Notes: a model not told the origin generated them from the sequence alone. A stretch of 64,000 bases of DNA from Brachyspira hampsonii (GCF_001746205.1 NZ_MDCO01000010.1:180468-244467), one strand, 5' to 3'. Positions 9,866 to 19,634 are shown, counted from the first letter of the stretch. Numbers and translations: made by a program.

Positions 9866-10624
9866 ATGAACAAAATAGAAAACTATTTTTTACAGCAAAA
9901 TAAAATAAAATTTTCAAATGTTGTATGCAGTCAGCATAATAAAAAAATAGTATTAAGAAATCCAAAAAAAGCAAAACAAGCAGTAAAAAAAGAAGAAAAA
10001 GATATTAAGAATGAAGGCATAGAATTAATGAAAGAAATAAAAAATGAAGATTTAAAAAAGATATATAGCGAAGTAGAAAAATGCATGAAATGTGAGGCAT
10101 TATGCAATAGAAGATTAAATGTGGTATTTGGACGAGGAGATGAAGAGCCTGATATAGTATTTGTAGGAGAGGCACCGGGGGCAGACGAGGATAAACAAGG
10201 ACTTCCATTCGTAGGAAGAGGCGGAAAACTTCTTGATAAATGGATTGAAAGACTTAATATAAATAAAGAAAAATACTATATAATGAATGCTCTGAAATGC
10301 CGTCCTCCTGAAAACAGAGATCCTTTGCCTGAAGAAAAAGCCAACTGCAGAGATTTTTTTGTAACTCAATTACAGATACTTAATCCTAAAATAATATGTG
10401 CATTAGGCCGTCATGGATTCGGTAATTTAATAGATTTTGACTTAAAAACTCCTTTCGGAAAAGCTAGAAATAAAGTACATTACTACAATAATAATGGAAA
10501 AGATGTGCCTGTAATAGCTACTTATCACCCTGCTTATATTTTAAGGAATCAAAAAGAGGAAGATAAAGTCATAGCAGATTTGGAGTTTATGCTTAGCGAA
10601 CTTGATAAAGTTAGAAATAAATAA
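9866..10624 (+). CDS. Uracil-DNA glycosylase, family 4 (Fe-S)
   Basis: Removes uracil from DNA to begin base-excision repair. Motif 1 is GEAPGADEDKQGLPFVGRGG (typical GEAPGxxED..G.PFVGxAG) and motif 2 is the late HPAYILRN. Cysteines in CMKCEAL and in the CRPPENRDPLPEEKANC region fit the family-4 [4Fe-4S] cluster. At 252 residues it has about 60 extra basic N-terminal residues (KNPKKAKQAVKKEEKD), which may help DNA contact or be a species feature. The ankyrin gene starts 22 bases downstream and may be co-transcribed. Confidence 0.9.
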   Translation: MNKIENYFLQQNKIKFSNVVCSQHNKKIVLRNPKKAKQAVKKEEKDIKNEGIELMKEIKNEDLKKIYSEVEKCMKCEALCNRRLNVVFGRGDEEPDIVFVGEAPGADEDKQGLPFVGRGGKLLDKWIERLNINKEKYYIMNALKCRPPENRDPLPEEKANCRDFFVTQLQILNPKIICALGRHGFGNLIDFDLKTPFGKARNKVHYYNNNGKDVPVIATYHPAYILRNQKEEDKVIADLEFMLSELDKVRNK

Positions 10625-10646
10625 TAAAATAGTTTAGGAGATTTAT

Positions 10647-11450
10647 TTGAAAAAGTATTTTGTTTTAATGATCATAATATGCAAATGTCTTATGCCTAAT
10701 TCATTTGACAATATAATAAATGCTGCAGATTATGAAACTTATGAAAATATAGAATATTCTAATATTCCAAAAAAGCCTACTATATTTGATTATATAAATC
10801 ATAAAAATCAATTATCTGATATTATAGAAAGAATAAACAAATATTTAGATAATAATGGAGATATTAATGCTGTAAATAAAAACGGCAACACTTTACTTAT
10901 GGAAGCAGTATCTATAGGATACTATGATTTAGCTGATTATTTAGTAGACAAAAATGCTGATATATCTATAACAAATGCCAATGGAGAAAATGCTTTAATA
11001 CTTTCTTCACATTATCCATATATAATGAATCTCCTTATAAATAATAATGCTGATATAAATATTGCTGACAATAACGGTAAGACAGCACTTCATTATGCTT
11101 GCGAGTATGGGGATTTATATTCAGTAAAACTTCTAATAAAAAACGGTGCTGATATTAATAAAAGAGATATATTAGGAAAAACTATCCTTATGTATGCTGT
11201 TGAAAATGAACATCTTTTATTAATAAAGTATTTAGTAGAGGATTTAAAAGTTGATATTAATGAAAAAGACGATTGGGGTCAGAATGCCATGTTTTATGCT
11301 ACAAAAATAGATACGGCAAGATATCTCATTTATAATGACATGAATTACACCGATGTTAACTCAATAGGATTAAAGCCTTATGAAGTTATGAAATACAATG
11401 GCTATATAAATGTATCAAATTATCTGCAAAAGCTGGAAAAAAGAAGATAA
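10647..11450 (+). CDS. Secreted ankyrin-repeat protein
   Basis: 267 residues with a TTG start placed 6 bases after TTTAGGAG. Residues 1-20 (MKKYFVLMIIICKCLMPNSF) form a signal-peptide-like segment, so the product is probably exported to the periplasm or surface. From about residue 70 there are five or so ankyrin repeats, with GNTLLMEAVSIGYYDLADYL, GKTALHYACEYGDLYSVKLL and similar units. Ankyrin repeats bind proteins; the partner is unknown. Brachyspira genomes carry many such genes, and two more lie in this window (43421, 56216). An AT-rich hairpin terminator follows. Confidence 0.88.
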   Translation: MKKYFVLMIIICKCLMPNSFDNIINAADYETYENIEYSNIPKKPTIFDYINHKNQLSDIIERINKYLDNNGDINAVNKNGNTLLMEAVSIGYYDLADYLVDKNADISITNANGENALILSSHYPYIMNLLINNNADINIADNNGKTALHYACEYGDLYSVKLLIKNGADINKRDILGKTILMYAVENEHLLLIKYLVEDLKVDINEKDDWGQNAMFYATKIDTARYLIYNDMNYTDVNSIGLKPYEVMKYNGYINVSNYLQKLEKRR

Positions 11451-11451
11451 C

Positions 11452-11485
11452 TTATAAAAAATACCTTTAAGTATTTTTTTTATAA
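11452..11485 (+). terminator. AT-rich hairpin terminator
   Basis: TTATAAAAAATAC (11452-11464) faces GTATTTTTTTTATAA (11471-11485), with a 6-base loop and the T-run inside the 3' arm. Confidence 0.65.
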
Positions 11486-11517
11486 ACCGAGAATATTTAC
11501 AGTATATTGGAGTTTAT

Positions 11518-12354
11518 ATGAATATCAAGGTTATTTTACTATTTATTACTATAAATATGCTTCTTTTCCCTCAATATCTATCTTTAACTAATAATAATAT
11601 ATTAGTTAATATAGGAGAAGGTAGAGTTGATTATACTACATATACTATATATGCAGATGCCACAGCCGATTTTGTTACAGATACCCGCCTACACCCTGAA
11701 GCATTATTAATATTACAGCAGCAGGCCGAAGAAGAAACTATGAAAACACTCTACGATACATTGGGAAATATTCCTATAGACAGCGAAGATAATATATATA
11801 GCATAATAGAAGAAAATAGATTTTTAAAAGAAAAAGTAGTAAATTCCATAAATAATGCAAGATTAGTAGGTATATCATATCCTACAAGAACAAGTGTTAA
11901 AGTTCTTATGGCATTAGATATCATAACAAATAATCTTATGTCTGATTTAATAAATAATATAAATATGTACAAACCAGAACCTATAGTAACATATTTTGAT
12001 GCCGGTGCAGATTATGATAGTCTTGTTATAGATGCAAGAAATATAGGTTTCGTGCCTTCATTATTTCCTACAGTATACGATGAAGATGGAAATGAAATAT
12101 ATAGTTTAGCATATATAAATAAATCTATAGCATCTACAAATGGATATATTACATATTCAACAAATTCTTTCCTTACAAATCAAAATATTACAAATACGCT
12201 AGGAAAAAAACCTTATAATATTGTAGCATGGAGAGCTAGAGGAAGACTCTCAAGTGATTTAGTTATAGGTAATGAAGATGCAAGTATCATTATGAGCAGC
12301 CCTAACCTAAAAAATGCGATAAAAAATTGTAAAGTTGTATTTATAATAAACTAA
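11518..12354 (+). CDS. Putative exported protein, LPP20/FlgP-like pattern
   Basis: 278 residues starting with a hydrophobic signal-like segment (residues 1-22, MNIKVILLFITINMLLFPQY) and then a mainly soluble domain. The order of a glycine-rich strand (VNIGEGRVDY), an alanine-rich helix region (LILQQQAEEETMKTLYDTLG) and an IPIDSED turn resembles the LPP20/FlgP type of secreted spirochaete and epsilon-proteobacterial proteins. The match is weak. No lipobox cysteine is seen. It stands alone between a terminator and the DUF4132 gene. Export is fairly likely; function unknown. Confidence 0.6.
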   Translation: MNIKVILLFITINMLLFPQYLSLTNNNILVNIGEGRVDYTTYTIYADATADFVTDTRLHPEALLILQQQAEEETMKTLYDTLGNIPIDSEDNIYSIIEENRFLKEKVVNSINNARLVGISYPTRTSVKVLMALDIITNNLMSDLINNINMYKPEPIVTYFDAGADYDSLVIDARNIGFVPSLFPTVYDEDGNEIYSLAYINKSIASTNGYITYSTNSFLTNQNITNTLGKKPYNIVAWRARGRLSSDLVIGNEDASIIMSSPNLKNAIKNCKVVFIIN

Positions 12355-12429
12355 TTTATTAAACTTTTATTATTCATTTTTTTTTGAAAACATGATATAG
12401 TATCTATTATATTTTTGGGATTATTTCTT

Positions 12430-15400
12430 ATGAGTATTATAGAAAATTATATAGATGATATTTTTAAAAATCATCCGTATAAAGATGATATAAAAAAATA
12501 TGTCAATAATGAAAATGACAGTATAAACTTTAATACCGAAGAAATAAAATTTGACATTTCTAATAATCATATAATATATTCAAATTTATTGGATCTATAT
12601 ATCAATGATAAGCAAAACGATAGTTTAATCAGATTATTCAAAGTTATATCCATGCAAAAAATAGAAAATATATATATTTTTGAAATACTTATCATCAATA
12701 TGATATCCGGTATGAATATCAAAGAAGCATTGCTTAAATGCATATCTATGAAAAAGATTAATGATTGGAACAGAGATTATAAAAAATATTCATATAGTAT
12801 AAATCCTATATCAAATGAAATAATGAATGCTAAAATTAATATACTTATATATTATTATTATGCTTCAAAATATTTCCCTAAAGAAACTGAGAAATACATA
12901 GAAAATATATGCTCATCAAATATAGATGACATCATAAAAGAATATGAAGATGATATATTAATAGCTTTAATGGCTTTAAGTATAAAGATATATTTTGGTG
13001 ATTATAGTAAAATACCTGTTATATTGGAATATTCAAAAAAGGTAAATTATTTAGATTCTATACTTTCTCTTTTCATTATATTAAATATAGATGATAGTAT
13101 ATCAAAGAGATTTATAGAATTAATAGAAAATAATATGCTTAATGAAAATAAGGATTTATTTATAAATTTGGCGTATATGATGAAATTATTTTTCTTAACA
13201 AGAAAGAATTTCAGTGAAAAATTTGCAAATAAAAGTTTTGATGAATTCATACATGATCTTTCAGATTTTAATATACCGCAATATTTTATATTTCTTATAA
13301 AATATCTTGATACCAATTTATCAGTAAATTCAAATAAAGTATTTGAAGCAATAAAAACTTTATACAGCAAAGATAAAGAATCATTTTATAAACTCTATAA
13401 TATATTAAAAAAAGTTGAAATACCTTATATTATAGAAATAAAAGCAGTACTAAACTGTGTGCTTTTGAATGCAAAAGATGATAAGGCAGATATTACTGTA
13501 CTTGACAATAATATAGATTATTTTATAGAAAACATAAAAAAAGAATTAGAAAAAATATACGATATAAAATCTGATAATATATTTGAATTATTAGAAAATA
13601 AAACTATAAACAAATATGATTTATCTGTTAATATCAGCAAAGAATTAATATTTACAACAAAAATAATAGTTCTCATGTATGACTATAATGAAAAGTCTAG
13701 AAAAGTTGTCCGTGCTTTATTGAAATCATTACCATATAATTTAGCTATACCATTAATGATTAAAGACAGAAAAGAATTCTATAATATTAAATTAAAAGAG
13801 ATATTAGATTACTTACAGGGATATGATTTAGACTTAAAAGACTTAATAATAACATATCTATACACCTACCCTATTTACATTTTCAGCACAAAATATATAT
13901 TAAAGCTGGTTACTAAAAATGCTGATTATACAGTAGAAATGTTTCATGATAAAACATTTTTAAAAGCAGCCTCATATAAAAGTTATGCTCTAATAGATTT
14001 TTTAGAACTTCTATATAAAAAAGATAAAGCAGGATTCACAAATTATTCTGCTATTTGTTATGTACTGCATTTAAAAAATAAAGAAATTATCAAATGTGCT
14101 TTAAGTTTAATAGAAAAAGATGAATACAATTCCAGAGCTTATATTGAAAGCAGTATACATGCCTATAGAAAAGATATTCAGTTTGAATTAAAAAAAATAA
14201 TAAAAAAATGGAATTGCAATAGAAAAGGATTTAAATTCAAAACTCTTGAAGATATTAATCAATATATAGATGATTACTATGATGATGATTATGAGAATTT
14301 AATAGATTTTGTAGATGAGAATTTAATATCTGATGTACTTCTTAGAAGCGATAAAAGTATAAAAATACCTGTAAAAGTTATGAAATATATATTGCTTGAA
14401 TATATGCTTCTTGATGAGCCTTATAGAATAAAAGATATAGATAGAATGATAGATTTATTTGATATGGACTCTGTCAGAAGTACATTTGAAAAAATATATA
14501 AATATTGGTCTGATAATGGATGCGATGAAAATAAAAAAAATATTATCATACCATACTGTATTTATGCAGACTATAATCAAATAGTAAGTTTATACGACAG
14601 AATAGAATATTGGCATGATAATTTCAAATCATCTTTAGCGGCATATATAATACCTGCAATAGCTATGAACGGCGAAAAGTTTGCATTAATGATAATAAAT
14701 AATATCATATACATGTCTAAAAATAAGGTATTAAGAAATGCAGCAATATCATCTTTTGAGAAGGCATCTGAGTGTTTGAATATACCTATTGATAATTTAT
14801 TCGATAAAGTTATACCTAATTTAGGCTTTAATGTAGAGAGAAATAAAATAATAAATTACGGTAAGCAAAGTTTTACCCTTCAGCTTTTAAGCGATTCTTA
14901 TTTAGAAGTAATAGACAATGAAAATCATAAGATAATAAAAGAACTTCCAGAACCTATAGAAGGAGATAATAAAACAAAAGCAGAAGAGGCAAAAAAAGAT
15001 CTAGCTAATATAAGAAATTCACTTGAAGCTATTATAACATATCAAAAAGAAAAATTAAAAAAAGTTATGTTTAATGGCAGAAAATGGGATTATGAAACAT
15101 TTTTTGAAGTATTTGTAGAAAATCCTGTAATGCAGTATTTCACATTGGCATTTGTTTGGGGTGTTTATGATGAAGACGGAAATTTGATAGACTGCTTCAG
15201 ATATATGGAAGATGGTTCTTTAATTTCTATAGATGAAGATTTATATGAACTTCCTAAACAAATTAAATGCTATATAACTTTATATCATCCTATTGATTCA
15301 GATGAAGATACTTACAAAACTTGGTATTATCAATTGGAATTATATGAGATAGAGCAGCCTGTAGAACAGATTAAAATAAAAAAATATATATTAAAAGACA

Positions 15401-15720
15401 GCGATGTAGAAAATAATTCTATAATATCTTTTAAAGGACAAAAACTATCATTAGAATATATGGACAAATTATCTAAAGAATTAAATATAAAAACAGAATA
15501 TTATAATGAATATGTATCTTACTATATGGTAGATAATGTTCTAAAAATAATATGCGAAATAGACTGCAGTATGTATGATGAAGATGTATTGATTGAAAGC
15601 ATAAAATTTTATGAATTAGAAAAATATAATAAATTTGGCAGGATAATTTCTCCTTTTGATATAGAAAGAAGATTTATTAGCACAATGATTTATTATTTAT
15701 CTTTAGGTTTTTATGATTAA
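12430..15720 (+). CDS. Large DUF4132-containing protein
   Basis: 1096 residues from the ATG at 12430, which is nine bases after GGGA; an in-frame TTG at 12415 is the less likely start. The first ~800 residues are helical and repeat-like (HEAT-like) without a known motif. The C-terminal part carries the DUF4132 pattern: WDYETFFEVFVENPVMQYF, LAFVWGVYDEDGN, FRYMEDGSL, ITLYHPID and YEIEQPVEQI in order. DUF4132 proteins are large cytosolic bacterial proteins related to MolR-type sequences, and their activity is not known. The gene overlaps rpoN by 8 bases, so the two are translated together. Confidence 0.75.
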   Translation: MSIIENYIDDIFKNHPYKDDIKKYVNNENDSINFNTEEIKFDISNNHIIYSNLLDLYINDKQNDSLIRLFKVISMQKIENIYIFEILIINMISGMNIKEALLKCISMKKINDWNRDYKKYSYSINPISNEIMNAKINILIYYYYASKYFPKETEKYIENICSSNIDDIIKEYEDDILIALMALSIKIYFGDYSKIPVILEYSKKVNYLDSILSLFIILNIDDSISKRFIELIENNMLNENKDLFINLAYMMKLFFLTRKNFSEKFANKSFDEFIHDLSDFNIPQYFIFLIKYLDTNLSVNSNKVFEAIKTLYSKDKESFYKLYNILKKVEIPYIIEIKAVLNCVLLNAKDDKADITVLDNNIDYFIENIKKELEKIYDIKSDNIFELLENKTINKYDLSVNISKELIFTTKIIVLMYDYNEKSRKVVRALLKSLPYNLAIPLMIKDRKEFYNIKLKEILDYLQGYDLDLKDLIITYLYTYPIYIFSTKYILKLVTKNADYTVEMFHDKTFLKAASYKSYALIDFLELLYKKDKAGFTNYSAICYVLHLKNKEIIKCALSLIEKDEYNSRAYIESSIHAYRKDIQFELKKIIKKWNCNRKGFKFKTLEDINQYIDDYYDDDYENLIDFVDENLISDVLLRSDKSIKIPVKVMKYILLEYMLLDEPYRIKDIDRMIDLFDMDSVRSTFEKIYKYWSDNGCDENKKNIIIPYCIYADYNQIVSLYDRIEYWHDNFKSSLAAYIIPAIAMNGEKFALMIINNIIYMSKNKVLRNAAISSFEKASECLNIPIDNLFDKVIPNLGFNVERNKIINYGKQSFTLQLLSDSYLEVIDNENHKIIKELPEPIEGDNKTKAEEAKKDLANIRNSLEAIITYQKEKLKKVMFNGRKWDYETFFEVFVENPVMQYFTLAFVWGVYDEDGNLIDCFRYMEDGSLISIDEDLYELPKQIKCYITLYHPIDSDEDTYKTWYYQLELYEIEQPVEQIKIKKYILKDSDVENNSIISFKGQKLSLEYMDKLSKELNIKTEYYNEYVSYYMVDNVLKIICEIDCSMYDEDVLIESIKFYELEKYNKFGRIISPFDIERRFISTMIYYLSLGFYD

Positions 15721-17029
15721 TAATTCTCTATCAGCAAACACTTATATAAAAACAAGAACTGCAATCAAAAATGATTTAAGACTTAATTATCAAACTAGAG
15801 TATGGCTTGATGTTATATCGCTGCCTGCAATAGAGCTTAAAGAAAAGATAGAAAAAGCAATGGAAGAAAATCCATTTTTAGAGTATGACTTTAATGATAA
15901 TTATCCAAAATCTTCATCAAGAACATCAGAAAATGATATTAATTCTATAATAGAAAACACAATAGAAAATTCAAAAGAAAGCCTATTTTCTCATTTAAAA
16001 AGTCAAATAGATATTACTTTTAATGATAAAAAAGAAATAGAGCTGGCAGAACAAATATGCAGTTTTATAAATGAAGACGGATATTTAACTGTTGAAAGCG
16101 GAGAGATTTCCAATATATTAAATGCCGACATAAAACAAATAGAAAAAATAATTTCCATAATAAAAACATTTGATCCTTATGGTGTTGGAGCAAAAAATAT
16201 TAATGAATGTCTTTCTATACAATTAAAAATGAAGCAGAAGGAATCTGATGATAAAGCTATATATGATACGGCAATAAAGATTGTAGAAAATTATTTAGAT
16301 GAGCTATCAAAAAAGAATTATGAAAAAATAGCTTTGAATTTAAATATAGATGTTAATACAGTATTAAAGGCTTTAAAATTGATACAGACATTAGAACCCT
16401 ACCCTGCCAGAGAATACGATACATCAGCTGTTAAATATATAGTGCCGGAATTATTTATCTTTAAGGAAAATGAGCATTGGATTGTAAAAACAGACGAAAC
16501 TTTTATACCCCACTTGAAAATTAGTAAAAAATATATTAAACTATTAGATAGAGAAGAAAGTAAAGATAGCATAAACTTTTTAAAAGAAAAAAAGAAAGAA
16601 GCTGAAAGCCTTATAAATGCCTCTAATGATAGGAAAAAAACTTTATTAAAAATAGGCGAAGCTTTGCTTAAATTTCAGATAAATTTCTTTGAGTATGGAA
16701 AAGAGTTTATGAAGCCATTAACTTTAAAAGATATGTCTTTGGAGGTGAGTTTAAGCGAATCCACCATAAGCAGAATAGCTAATGGTAAGTATCTTAACAC
16801 TGTTTGGGGTACATTTTCTATAAAATATTTTTTCTCTAGAGCTGTAGGTGGCGGACTTGGTTCTAGGGGGGTTAAAGAAATCATAAAAAGAATTATAGAA
16901 AACTCTCAGGCAAAATTAAGTGATGAAAAAGTCAGACTGATACTCAAAAGTGAAGGTATTGATATTTCAAGAAGAACCGTAGCTAAATATAGAAAAAGTA
17001 TGAATATTTTTTCATCAAGAAACAGATAA
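15713..17029 (+). CDS. rpoN: RNA polymerase sigma-54 factor
   Basis: Directs RNA polymerase to -24/-12 promoters that need an enhancer-binding ATPase. Region I is at the N-terminus (about residues 15-48, LNYQTRVWLDVISLPAIELKE...NPFLEYD). The core-binding region is in the middle. The C-terminus has the helix-turn-helix segment MSLEVSLSESTISRIANGKY and the RpoN box ISRRTVAKYRKSMNI. At 438 residues it is a little short because region II is brief. It sits in the usual rpoN-hpf-ptsN-hprK order. A run of six G's (16866-16871) lies in the codons for SRGVKE, between the two DNA-binding motifs. Confidence 0.93.
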   Translation: MINNSLSANTYIKTRTAIKNDLRLNYQTRVWLDVISLPAIELKEKIEKAMEENPFLEYDFNDNYPKSSSRTSENDINSIIENTIENSKESLFSHLKSQIDITFNDKKEIELAEQICSFINEDGYLTVESGEISNILNADIKQIEKIISIIKTFDPYGVGAKNINECLSIQLKMKQKESDDKAIYDTAIKIVENYLDELSKKNYEKIALNLNIDVNTVLKALKLIQTLEPYPAREYDTSAVKYIVPELFIFKENEHWIVKTDETFIPHLKISKKYIKLLDREESKDSINFLKEKKKEAESLINASNDRKKTLLKIGEALLKFQINFFEYGKEFMKPLTLKDMSLEVSLSESTISRIANGKYLNTVWGTFSIKYFFSRAVGGGLGSRGVKEIIKRIIENSQAKLSDEKVRLILKSEGIDISRRTVAKYRKSMNIFSSRNR

Positions 17030-17045
17030 AACAAAAGGAGACTTT

Positions 17046-17822
17046 ATGCATCAAAATATTATTGGAAAGAATGTTAGAATTACTAAAAATGTTAGGGAAC
17101 ATATAGCGAATAAGATGCAAAATATCAAAATACATGCAGACAGAATAATAGATGCCAATATTATTTGCGACTATATGCATGGTGAATATACTGTACAGGG
17201 AACTATAGCTTTTGGTAAAAAAGTATTTCATGATAAAGAAAAAGAAAACGATTTGTATGTAGCAATAGATGCTATGTTTCAAAAGATAGAAAGAGAAATA
17301 AGAAAATCTAAAGAAAGAAATATAGACAGAAGTCAAAGAGCTGTTGTAGATAAATCAGTTCAGGCAGAAGAAGATGACAATTCTTATTCAATCAATTCTG
17401 TTGGAATATATGAAAAGCCTTTAGATGAGCTGGATGCTATATTGCACTTTAATAGCGATAAAAAACCTTATATGGCTTATTTACCTATTAAACAAGGAGA
17501 AGATTTATTCAGTATAAAAATAGGAAAATTTCCTGTATTCTTATTTAAAGGCAATGATAATAAAGTCTTTGAAGTATATAACAATAATGAAGAATATTGG
17601 AATATAGATGAAGTCAGCGTAACACCTGACAATCACATAGATGCAAGCAAAAGCGAAAACTATTTGATAAAAGAATATAATGTGAGTGAAGCTGTAAATT
17701 ATCTTACAGAAAACACTGATAAAAAATTTGTTGTTTATATCAGCAGCATAACAGAACAGGCAGAGGCTTTGTATAAAGAATCTGATAATTCATTTGTTCT
17801 AATAAGAATGTTTGATATTTAA
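17046..17822 (+). CDS. hpf: Ribosome hibernation-promoting factor, long form with divergent C-terminus
   Basis: Binds the 30S subunit and pairs ribosomes in slow growth. Residues 1-95 fit the S30AE fold (IIGKNVRITKNVREHIANKM...VAIDAMFQKIEREIRK). The last ~45 residues (VSEAVNYLTENTDKKFVVYISSITEQAEALYKE...FVLIRMFD) follow the S30AE C-terminal dimerisation pattern, although the usual VVYRR.DG.YGLI is not kept. About 90 residues between them (ILHFNSDKKPYMAYLPIKQG...) are extra compared with typical long HPF of 180-200 residues; the total is 258. The ribosome-binding site is AAAAGGAGAC. Confidence 0.85.
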   Translation: MHQNIIGKNVRITKNVREHIANKMQNIKIHADRIIDANIICDYMHGEYTVQGTIAFGKKVFHDKEKENDLYVAIDAMFQKIEREIRKSKERNIDRSQRAVVDKSVQAEEDDNSYSINSVGIYEKPLDELDAILHFNSDKKPYMAYLPIKQGEDLFSIKIGKFPVFLFKGNDNKVFEVYNNNEEYWNIDEVSVTPDNHIDASKSENYLIKEYNVSEAVNYLTENTDKKFVVYISSITEQAEALYKESDNSFVLIRMFDI

Positions 17823-17859
17823 TTTATAATTTATAATTACCATTTTGGAGGGAATAATA

Positions 17860-18324
17860 ATGAGTTTAATAGATTATATCAATAAAGATTCTATAATGAT
17901 AGATGTTCAGGAAACGGATAAAGAGCGTCTTCTCTCTAAAATGGTTGAGCGACTAGATGAATGCAAATTACTTGTCAATAAAAATGATGCTGAACATGCT
18001 ATTATGGCTAGAGAACAATTAATGAGTACGGGTGTAGGAAACGGTATAGCAATACCTCATGCCAAAACTGATGCTGTAGAAAATATTGTACTTAGTGTAG
18101 CAACTGTAAAAAATGGAATCAATTATAAATCTGTAGATAAGAAAAAAGTATTTGCAGTTTTTATGCTTCTAGCCCCAAAAACTTCAGCTAGTGAAAATTT
18201 AAAAGTGCTTACCGCAATAGCAAAAATACTAAGAGATAATCCTCATTTCTTGGAAAAACTTATCAATGTTGAAAAACCGGAAGAAATTATGGAACTCATC
18301 GCTAAAGAGGAAATGAAAATATAA
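17860..18324 (+). CDS. ptsN: PTS EIIA component, PtsN/fructose type
   Basis: 154 residues from the ATG at 17860, which follows GGAGGG by 7 bases; the in-frame TTG at 17845 lies before that site and is rejected. The family block GVGNGIAIPHAKTD contains the phosphorylated histidine H67. In the nitrogen PTS, such a protein relays phosphate state to regulatory targets rather than carrying a sugar. It ends in TAATG shared with hprK, so the kinase and this protein are coupled, and it follows rpoN and hpf. Confidence 0.9.
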   Translation: MSLIDYINKDSIMIDVQETDKERLLSKMVERLDECKLLVNKNDAEHAIMAREQLMSTGVGNGIAIPHAKTDAVENIVLSVATVKNGINYKSVDKKKVFAVFMLLAPKTSASENLKVLTAIAKILRDNPHFLEKLINVEKPEEIMELIAKEEMKI

Positions 18325-19289
18325 TGCCTAAAATAACAGTATCTAAATTCTTTGAACTTAATGAAGCCAAAAATAATGCCCTAAAAATAAGACGCTTAAC
18401 AGGTCTTATAGGAATGGAAAATGATATACTAGGCTATGATATAAATAGACCGGGTATGGCATTATTTAAGTATTTCAGAGATTTTGCATACGAAAGAATA
18501 CAAATACTAGGAAAAGGCGAAGCTAATTATATTCTAACTTTAGATGAAGAAAATAAAATAGATGTATTTGAAGAAATGCTTAGTTATCAAATACCTATAT
18601 GCATATTCACTTACAATATAAATCCTCCTGAATCATTCTTGGAAATAGCTAAAAAAAATAATATCTGCGTAATAATAAGTGAATTAAAAACATCTGATAT
18701 GATTAGGGGAATAGAATCCCTAATAGAGGAAGAATTCCTTGAATCTTTCACTATACATGGAGGATTAGTAGAGGTTTTTGGTGTTGGAGTTTTAATTTTA
18801 GGTAAAAGCGGCGTAGGAAAAAGCGAAGCCACTTTAGAGCTTATATCAAAAGGACATAGGCTTATATCTGATGATATAGTTGAATTTAAAAAATTAAAAG
18901 ACGGCAGAATAATAGGAAGAAAGAACGAATATATAAAGCATAATATGGAAGTTAGAGGAATCGGTGTAGTTGATATAAGCAGGCTTTCAGGTATGAGTGC
19001 CATTAGAGATAAAAAAAGACTTGATTTAATTATAGAACTAGAACATTGGAAAGATGATGAACAATATGACAGAATGGGATTATTTGACAAAACTTATAAT
19101 ATATTAAATACCGAAGTGCCTTATCAAAAAATACCTGTTCGTTCCGGAAGAAATGTATGCATATTGATAGAAACCGCCGCCAAAAATTACAGATTAAAAC
19201 AGATGGGATATAACAGTGCTAAAGAATTAGACAAAGCATTAATAGCTCAAATAGAAAAGAAAAAACCAGGTATAGCAAATAATTATTGA
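18324..19289 (+). CDS. hprK: HPr kinase/phosphorylase
   Basis: Phosphorylates and dephosphorylates HPr on a serine in response to sugar-phosphate status. The P-loop GKSGVGKS is at residues 160-167, followed by SDDIVEFKK. The signature HNMEVRGIGVVDI follows, and H145 (IHGG) is conserved. At 321 residues it is the normal length with the N-terminal domain intact. Its ATG overlaps the ptsN stop by one base. It meets ftsL head-on with a 7-base overlap of stop regions. Together with the scr locus it points to PTS-based carbon control. Confidence 0.95.
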   Translation: MPKITVSKFFELNEAKNNALKIRRLTGLIGMENDILGYDINRPGMALFKYFRDFAYERIQILGKGEANYILTLDEENKIDVFEEMLSYQIPICIFTYNINPPESFLEIAKKNNICVIISELKTSDMIRGIESLIEEEFLESFTIHGGLVEVFGVGVLILGKSGVGKSEATLELISKGHRLISDDIVEFKKLKDGRIIGRKNEYIKHNMEVRGIGVVDISRLSGMSAIRDKKRLDLIIELEHWKDDEQYDRMGLFDKTYNILNTEVPYQKIPVRSGRNVCILIETAAKNYRLKQMGYNSAKELDKALIAQIEKKKPGIANNY

Positions 19290-19618
19290 TTATTATTTTC
19301 ATCTTCTATTTTTAAATAAAGTATATCATTATTATCACCGCTTACAGATGTAAATCCATTTATTATAGCTGTTTCTATAAATCTATTAGGAGATGAATAT
19401 TCTGCTTCCTCAGCACTAAGCACCTTAACCTCTTTTTCTAAACGCTCTATTTCATTATCTAGTTTTGATAATTCTGCAAGTATTTCATTGGCTTTAACAT
19501 TTCTTGCAAATGTAAAAATACTGATTACTATCACGAATAATATTATAACTATAAAAAGAGATCCTATAGAATATGTTTTTTTTTCTTTTTTATCTATATT
19601 TTGCTTCTTCTCATTCAT
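19283..19618 (-). CDS. ftsL: FtsL-like cell division protein
   Basis: 111 residues of bitopic layout: a basic cytoplasmic tail (1-18), one membrane span (about 19-38, IGSLFIVIILFVIVISIFTF), and a periplasmic leucine-zipper-like coiled coil (EILAELSKLDNEIERLEKEVKVL). FtsL has little sequence conservation. The call rests on this layout and on its place 16 bases after rsmH, the standard position in the division and cell wall cluster. ATG with GGAG upstream. ftsI and mraZ are not next to it here, so the cluster is split in this genome. Confidence 0.72.
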   Translation of the reverse strand: MNEKKQNIDKKEKKTYSIGSLFIVIILFVIVISIFTFARNVKANEILAELSKLDNEIERLEKEVKVLSAEEAEYSSPNRFIETAIINGFTSVSGDNNDILYLKIEDENNNQ

Positions 19619-19634
19619 ATATTTATCTCCAAAA

